Below are positions 58,081-64,000 of a stretch of 64,000 nt of DNA, one piece after another. The notes below the pieces were generated by a model. It saw nothing but the letters and a program-made list of their open reading frames with translations. It was not told the DNA's origin and ran no database searches. A program made the translations under genes and the position numbers. The first letter of the stretch is position 1. Each line of letters begins with the position of its first letter. The stretch covers positions 4,882,001 to 4,946,000 of the forward strand of contig NW_027464601.1 in NCBI RefSeq assembly GCF_043290135.1, in the 5' to 3' direction. This DNA comes from Rhipicephalus microplus. Its lineage: Eukaryota > Arthropoda > Arachnida > Ixodida > Ixodidae.

Positions 58081-59342
58081 TAAAAGTAACTGTATATAGT
58101 CCCTACGGGTCCAAAGTAGCGCATAGGTCCGCCATCTTGTATATGGTCTCTACGGGGTCAGAGCAACGCGTAGGTCTGCCATCTTGCCTAGCTAGCTACC
58201 AGCTTTGCGGCGAAATCACCCTCTGTTTTTGCAAACAACACGCCTGTAGTGTATTTTTTTTTTGCCGTGTTGCACATAGACATAGTGAGCTTACGTCCTT
58301 CACGCACTGTTTGAAGCAATTGAATATCACTTTTCTGCCTGATTGCCATCAAAGTGCAACGTAAAAGCTGACTGAATATAGTGCTGTAAAAAAATACTAC
58401 TTTTTGTTCAGCGTGTGGTGAAACGCGCCGAGCGAACATCCTCAACTTCTTCTGTCTTGCTACATTCACAATTCGCAATTTTTATAATTTTTTATTGTAT
58501 AACAAGCGGAAACATTTAGTGTTTACGTTACGCTGGTGAAATGAAACATTGGTTGACGTTGATGGTACATGAACTTACCCGAATAATGTCGGTGAACATA
58601 ACTCAATAAAAAGTTATGCCTTGGGTTTTCGAAGCGCGTAAGAGCATTACGGCATACCCTTTGCACAATTTGCGTTGTGTGACGCACGGTTGTTGCTAAA
58701 CTGTTTTAAAACAATTTATTTCACATGTAAACCAAATTATTACCCGATATGGAGCCTCCATAAAGTCAGTTTAGAATTTCGCTTCTAGCTTTGGCGTCGC
58801 TTTGCGGTAGACTAAAATGTATTTAGTCGCCACTGACGTGGCTCCTACCGGTTTGCGATAGGAGACACGTCAGTGGCGACTAAATACATTTTCTCTTCAT
58901 GGATATATATGTAATCAGGCTCTATTGGAAAAAATGTAAATGCGCAACAAAGAACAGTGCAGTTCCCTTTTAGCATGCTCACTACAAACTAAGGAGCACT
59001 CAGCAGCTAGTAAAACTGGCAAAAGTTGTTTTACCAGTTTACCCAGTCATTGTAAAATTCCGATGACAGTAATGGTAGAACTGTCAACCTGATGTGCACA
59101 TATGGCTGATTCACAGTCGCCCGCACGCATCTATTAGCCGCGTTCAGAAAATGCACGAAGACGAGCTGGATTCGCTTTCAACTTGGCTAGCGATGATTAG
59201 CGCCAATGCCACGGCGACGTCGAAACGCACAAAATCGGCCTGAGCGTCAGCTTCTCCGCAATGAATGGTTGCTGGCTGTGCCGGTGGCGTTGGAAAACAC
59301 TTGCGCTACTCTGGTTCCGTAGGGACCATATACAGTTACTGT
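58081..59342. mobile_element. Candidate non-autonomous DNA transposon with inverted ends
   Basis: The left end (AGTAACTGTATATAGTCCCT, then ACGGGTCCAAAGTAGCGCA) is matched in reverse complement by the right end (AGTAACTGTATATGGTCCCT, then ACGGAACCAGAGTAGCGCA), 39 bases with 4 differences. AAGAAAGG lies outside both ends (58073-58080 and 59343-59350), an 8-bp target duplication of the length used by hAT and P-type elements. The first two or three bases at each tip do not match, so the tips are approximate. A second, diverged copy of the end sequence follows in tandem at about 58138-58189. No transposase is encoded. Confidence 0.6.
58814..58892. repeat. 79-nt hairpin, 34-bp arms with one mismatch
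   Basis: Arms 58814-58847 and 58859-58892, loop of 11 nt. It is inside the candidate DNA transposon. Size and pairing resemble a small-RNA precursor, but a snap-back end of a nested MITE is at least as likely. Confidence 0.92.
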
Positions 59343-59350
59343 AAGAAAGG

Positions 59351-59755
59351 CAGCGCCACAGCGCCGTCTGGCGGAGGTTGGGAGGCCTAAGCTTCTTTAT
59401 CGCTGGATCTTGACCCCGGCAAGCAGGAGCAGTGTTTATCACTTTTATCGCTTGTGTTTCCGCCAGCAAAACGTACGTTATCGCACAGCCAACACCACCT
59501 TCTCGGCCCTGTTTAGACACCGCACACGGCTAAATCGCAAGGTCGTGTTTACGTAAAACATTAGTGGGTACGGCAATCACGGTTTGTATCGGCATGCTTC
59601 CAGGCGTTTCATGCGCTATTTTTTAGGGGCAAAGCTTTTTATTATAGCGGAACTCGTTCATCTCTCGTAGTCGTAGTGTGTAACAATTGTTACATTTTGA
59701 CCTCCAAGGTGGTGCCAGTGGGAGATTTCTTCTTTGATTTGTTGTACAATAAAAA
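59351..59755. other. Anonymous DNA with a GGGGCAAAGC module remnant
   Basis: TTTTTTAGGGGCAAAGCTTTTT at 59621-59642 resembles the leader module next to the 30.1-kb array. Nothing else recognised. Confidence 0.35.
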
Positions 59756-59879
59756 ATAGTGCTCAATGTACATGCCAATTGCTGCTAATGAGGAATAAGA
59801 GACAGGAGCATTTGGCATTTAGTTAACGCGCACGCTGAGGTCCTCATTAGCAGCCATTGTCATGCACATTGAGCACTAT
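59756..59879. repeat. Inverted repeat, 39-bp arms
   Basis: Arms 59756-59794 and 59841-59879 are reverse complements with 3 mismatches in 39. The spacer is 46 nt. It may be a short MITE; no clear target duplication. Confidence 0.9.
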
Positions 59880-60130
59880 CTGACAAGAAAGAGTTGCTAC
59901 GTTATACTCCCTTGGTGTAACGTCCTTAGTTTCAGAAAGGTTTAGTGAGCGTTGAGTCGCAGTGCCATGAATACAATGAACTAGCATATACCAAGAATTC
60001 GAGGTGGTTAAAGGTGGGAAGTAGATACGAAGCGCAAGTTGTAAAGAAAGTGTGCATGTGCCACCTCTCGTTTAGTCCTTGGAATGTCCACTGGATGGAA
60101 GTGCTTCTATATGGGGAATATATGATGAAA

Positions 60131-60392
60131 AGATGCGAGATGATGGTACTTGTGTTGAATATATGGAAGAACGGACACACATCCAGACGCATGGATGGAC
60201 GCATGAACGGACGCAGGGACAAGCGCAGCGACGAACGTGCAGATTTACGTGTGGACGCACGAACAGATGCACGCACGGACGGGCGGATGACGCATGGATG
60301 GTTACACAGATGGACGAATGGACGGACGGAAGCAAGGACGAATGGACGGACGAATGCTTCGCCCCACTCTTCATCACTCACTCCGTGGATAT
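60131..60392 (-). repeat. Repeat with degenerate (GTCC)n array, second copy
   Basis: On the minus strand: head CATATCCACGGAGTGAGTGA then TGAAGAGTGGGGCGAAGC, about 190 bp of decayed GTCC-type tetranucleotides, and tail AAGTACCATCATCTCGCATC. Same order and orientation of parts as 31250-31558, at low identity within the array. Confidence 0.75.
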
Positions 60393-60729
60393 GCTGCCAA
60401 TTTTTTTGTCATTGCGCGGCCATCTCAAAAACACTGATATTTGATATATAGTAACATAGTAACTGTCCAGTCAGACGTTTGGCAAACTGACCTACAATTT
60501 GCCCACTCCAGATTTTCGGCCACCTCCTTTGGCGCAAAATTGAAACATTGCCTAGGAAACATGAATAAGTACGTTACTGAAAGGAACACTCGAATAGTGC
60601 CAGCTAATACAGGCTTTAGTCAGCGACACGCATTTGTTCGTGTCGTCATAGAGCCTATCAAAAACTTTTCAAGCTCTGGGTCGATACAGCGAACGTAGGT
60701 ACGTGGATGAATAAGCATACGAATGAAGA

Positions 60730-61600
60730 TATGGTGCGTTTGTAATGGCGATGGTTATCGTCATCAACATTTATCGTCAATAAACATAAGCCTGATTAGG
60801 CCATCGCAGGACAAACTCCTTTCCCATGTTGTGCCACGCAACTAGGGCCTGTGCTTGCTGCTGGAACTTTATGCCCGCAAACTTCTATTTCTCATCTGCC
60901 CACCTAACTTTCTGGCTTCCCCTCACCCGCTTGCTTTCTCTGGGAATCCAGTCGATTGCTCCTTTTAAGTAGTACGCAATAAGGTGATATTGAATAGCTA
61001 CCAACTTTCGCAAGCAAATACCCTTATATGCTCTTAATGACGAGTGGTTATCCTGCCTACGTGCTACGTGCCCAGCCCATGTTCCTTTTTTCTTATTGTT
61101 TTCAGCAATTACATAATTAACCATGGTTTGTTCCATCACCGACTCTGCTCTCTTCGTTTATCTTAGCCCCGCCGCGGTGGTCTAGTGGCTAAGGTACTCC
61201 GCTGCTGACCCGCAGGTCGCGGGATCGAATCCCGGCTGCGGCGGCTACAATTCCGATGGAGGCGGAAATGTTGTAGGCCCGTGTACTCAGATTTGGGTGC
61301 ACGTTAAAGAACCCCAGGTGGTCGAAATTTCCGGAGCCCTCCACTACGGCGTCTCTCATAATCTTATAGTGGTTTTGAGACGTTAAACCCCACATATCAA
61401 TCATTTCGTTTCTCTTAAGGTTACACCTTTCATTCTCCTTTGCATCGCTCGCTGCGTTGTCCTCAATTTAGGCTGAACCCTCTTTGTAAGCCTCCAGGTT
61501 TCTGCTCCGTAGGTCATTACTGGCAAAAAGAGCCTGTATATGCATTCCTTTTGAGGGATATTTACACTCTTTGCTAACTTCAAATAAATTCACTGGTGCA
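60730..61600 (-). pseudogene. RTE-like LINE C-terminal and 3' fragment, split by a SINE
   Basis: On the minus strand: IYRLFLPVMTYGAETWRLTK, PKLRTTQRAMQRRMKGVTLR (61401-61583), then after the SINE GTWAGHVARRQDN and IPRESKRVRGSQKVRWADE (60885-61139). The YGAETW ... RTTQRAMERRM ... WAGHVAR ... RWAD order is the conserved tail of RTE-type endonuclease-RT proteins. The segment between GHVARRQDN and KGAIDW does not match expectation and may be a small replacement. The 3' UTR extends to about 60730. Confidence 0.75.
61166..61404 (+). repeat. Ruka-type SINE, full length, near consensus
   Basis: GCCCCGCCGCGGTGGTCTAG head with A-box-like TGGTCTAGTGG and B box GGGATCGAATCCC, tail CACATATCAATCA. Flanks TTCGTTTATCTTA (61153-61165) and TTCGTTTCTCTTA (61405-61417) form a 13-bp target duplication with one mismatch. 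Inserted in the RTE-like LINE. Confidence 0.95.
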
Positions 61601-61604
61601 CTGT

Positions 61605-62855
61605 TTTGTTATTAGACTTACAACGCCGACTAAGCCAAATATGCGTGAAAACTTGTTGCCCTGTGATTAAAGATAATTAGTGAGAAATTCTGGCACATTG
61701 TCTATAGATATTTATTCCATCTTTATTGCACCCTAGTTTGCCTATATGTTTCGGCAAATGGTCGTCTGAGAACAGAAAATGAGCATGCGTTATCACCAAA
61801 CGTAAACATTGCTCTAGAGTTCTAACTGCAAGGTTACATATTTCCGTGTTTCAGCATTGCCCCGATTAAAAGCGTGGGCAACAGGTCAGTGGTACTGCCA
61901 TCGCTTGGTTCCGCTATCTATAGTAAGTACACTTTCTTCCTCTATTTGCTCCCTGCAGCCTAACATGTAGAAGATGCTTTACCTACTCTATTGTTACTTC
62001 ACCGAGGTACGCTAGCGAAACAAGGAACCACATAACCCAAACACTGTTGTATAGGAAATGCGCTTGCGCAATTTTCTATCGCTTCTGACAAGCGACGATA
62101 TAGTTCCTCCTCTGGGCTCCGACATTTTACATATAATGGAGCTCTTTCATTAAAATTTCTAAACTGCCACTAGGCAAGAGCATCTTCTGGCCGAAGAGGG
62201 AGGGCCATGCGCGTGATGGTAACAAAATCCCACAATGGTACATGGATGTCTGTAAGTGTCAGGTGTATGTAAGCGTACGTGGATGGATTTAAGCATCAGG
62301 GTGGGGTATAGGTACTGCTACACGCACTGTGCAGCAATTGTCTCTAATCAGTATAGCAGTGCTTTCGACGAGCATAATATGTGTTGCTCAAGTGTAATTT
62401 ATTAAAGGAATTACTAGCTTTCATTTGGCTCCATTTAGCAAACCAAGCATGAGTGAAATTTTTTCAGACGATGTATTCGTGAGTCACATGCTTTGGGAGA
62501 GATGGTGACGACATATTTCACAAAAATCCTGGTGGTGGCTGATGTACAGATACGTGGGATTTAAATGAAACTGTACCTATATGGCATGGCACTCGTATAT
62601 TCCCGTTTGAGGACGCCGTTTTCAAATGAGTTGTGCTCTCTGTCATAATTGTTTCAGAGATCAGCCATTTTCTTACATGACACTTTCTTCTTCTGTCGAT
62701 GTCCCTTGCAATTACAAGGTGCGACATTTTGTTGTTGCGTTTCATTGTTTCAGGCAAGAACGTCGATGCTTCCTGTAGCAAAAGATGTGTTGCGTTAATA
62801 ATCTTGGGGTTAGTGTCTCAATACCGGCTTGAATGATGCAAAACGTCAGGTGGAA
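61605..62855. other. Anonymous DNA
   Basis: No gene or repeat recognised. Confidence 0.4.
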
Positions 62856-62857
62856 AT

Positions 62858-62937
62858 AAAAAAGAAAGGAAGAAAAAAAGAAACGAAGAAAGAAAGGAAG
62901 GAAGAAAGAAGGAAAAAAAGAGAAAAGAAAGAAAACA
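62858..62937. repeat. Purine (GA/A)-rich tract
   Basis: About 80 bases with almost only A and G on +, built from AAAG/GGAA/GAAA units. Its Lys-rich frame is an artefact. Confidence 0.9.
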
Positions 62938-63150
62938 GAAATGGTAGGCCAGGGATCCATATATTTGTTGCTATTTTTCCAGTAGAACAGGGCTCGATAT
63001 TTTGTTTTTAGTACTGCGGTGAAGAAAGTGTGAACGCTATAAAGTTAGTCGAGTCTTTTCTGGGTGCAAGTAAATTCGCGGGAAAGAAAGCAAAACATTG
63101 AACCACTCTCTGTAGCACAAAGTAACAAGGACATCCATATGAATTTCTCC

Positions 63151-63249
63151 GTAAGAAAGCTTCTTAATTGCCGAGTAATTCACTTGCGTTCGATCTCCAA
63201 ACCAGAGCTCCTTTTTCAGCAATTAAGAAGCTTTCTTACTGATGGAAGT
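63151..63249. repeat. Perfect 21-bp inverted repeat
   Basis: Arms 63151-63171 and 63229-63249 (GTAAGAAAGCTTCTTAATTG plus C, and its reverse complement), 57-nt spacer. MITE-like size; no clear target duplication. Confidence 0.9.
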
Positions 63250-64000
63250 TTCACACGAGACGTGGCAACAAGTTCCTTATAACACTGTTTACTACCAGTT
63301 AAAGCTCGACATAACAAAAATTGATACTATGTATTTTCTGACCTAACAAGTAAATTTTCATTTCTGACAGGTGCCCGCAGAACTTAATCTTTTCAAGAAT
63401 GAGTAATGAAGCTGTCATGCACTGAACTTCTTCAAATACTGGTTACGCCTGAATAGCAAGTAAACACGTAGTCACTATTCTACAGTATTTACAAAGACAC
63501 CTGTATTTAGGTGTGCTGTTACGCTTTCGAACTGAAATACTGAGCCATCCTAGTCACGACCCTATTGTTGTGTTTTAATGATGCTTCACACTACGCCTAT
63601 TCTATGAGCAATGGACCTTACAGTCCGTTCATAGTAGGTTGCGCCAGGGGAGGTTTTTCCTGCCACTGATATCATGAGAACACAGTACTTGCTTTCGTTT
63701 CTTTAGTAAATTAACGTGACAGTCGGCACTGATCGCTTCATTGGAAATGTCTTGCTGTGCCTGCTTGCACATCAGCTGCGGTCATCTCTGCGTATTATCG
63801 GCGTGAAGCTTGTTATAGCTTCACCTGTTGTGTTGCCCGGGCATCGAATGTTTTGTGATAGGGCTGCCGTCGCATGCATCACGATGGCATCATCAATGGT
63901 TCCTGGTAATCACAATGTGATCACATGGGGGAGTTTACGTTAACTCACTGAGAATGTCATCGGATCTTAACTTTACTCCCTCTCATAGCATCACCCCGCG
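63250..64000. other. Anonymous DNA to the window end
   Basis: A 75-codon frame at 63716-63943 has no recognised motif. Nothing else seen. Confidence 0.35.

Noticed and set aside
61166..61250. tRNA gene at the SINE head (also at 33315 and 55073)
   Set aside because: A- and B-box-like sequences are present, but there is no complete cloverleaf with an anticodon arm, and the sequence continues into the repeated SINE body.
62829..63011. Lys/Glu-rich ORF
   Set aside because: Comes from a purine-rich simple tract.

Overview
This 64 kb window looks like repeat-rich, intergenic chromatin from a hard tick (Ixodidae, probably Metastriata). The assignment rests on about a dozen copies of a tRNA-headed SINE that I recognise as the tick Ruka-type family, plus tick-type LINE fragments and long tri- and tetranucleotide arrays. 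There are no bacterial features. I find no convincing host gene; the only candidate is a possible signal-peptide exon near 53.4 kb. Species is not determinable from the sequence alone.

Layout. 1-1143: 3' end of a Ty3/Gypsy-type LTR retrotransposon (open integrase and a probable 3' LTR). 3527-8597: a complete but frame-broken Ty3/Gypsy element on the + strand with 139-bp LTRs and an ATAT target duplication. 10769-15964: a second complete, inactivated Ty3/Gypsy element on the - strand, inserted inside a SINE whose halves flank it (10722-10768 and 15965-16165), again at ATAT. 16.2-24 kb: mostly anonymous AT-rich DNA with one diverged SINE. 24.0-25.3 kb: a decayed gag-like frame and a 126-bp tandem duplication. 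25.6-27.9 kb: a piggyBac-type transposon with a decayed transposase that appears to contain a short intron. 29.8-31.8 kb: a gag remnant next to modular repeats carrying tetranucleotide arrays. 32.2-33.6 kb: a long inverted repeat and two SINEs.

35.2-45.8 kb: a Tx1/L1-like LINE on + that is interrupted by a 5.8-kb I-clade-like LINE on - (39458-45253). The interruption is flanked by a perfect 16-bp target duplication, and the host reading frame is continuous across the empty site. 48.9-52.5 kb: three LINE fragments, a truncated SINE and long (AAT)n and (AT)n arrays. 54.96-55.9 kb: a LINE C-terminal fragment carrying both a SINE and a Tc1/mariner-like MITE, each of which excises in frame. 58.1-59.3 kb: a probable non-autonomous DNA transposon with inverted ends, containing a 79-nt hairpin. 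60.7-61.6 kb: an RTE-like LINE fragment split by another SINE.

The window is therefore a layered record of insertions. The nesting gives a relative age order: older LINEs, then SINEs and MITEs, and a Gypsy element inserted after at least one SINE. All protein-coding elements are inactivated by stops, frameshifts or active-site changes, except the integrase fragment at the left edge, which is open as far as it can be seen. I did not find a new defence or regulatory system. The most notable points are the ATAT insertion preference, the intron in the piggyBac transposase, the nested insertions that can be checked by frame continuity, and an array-bearing repeat family present with and without its arrays.
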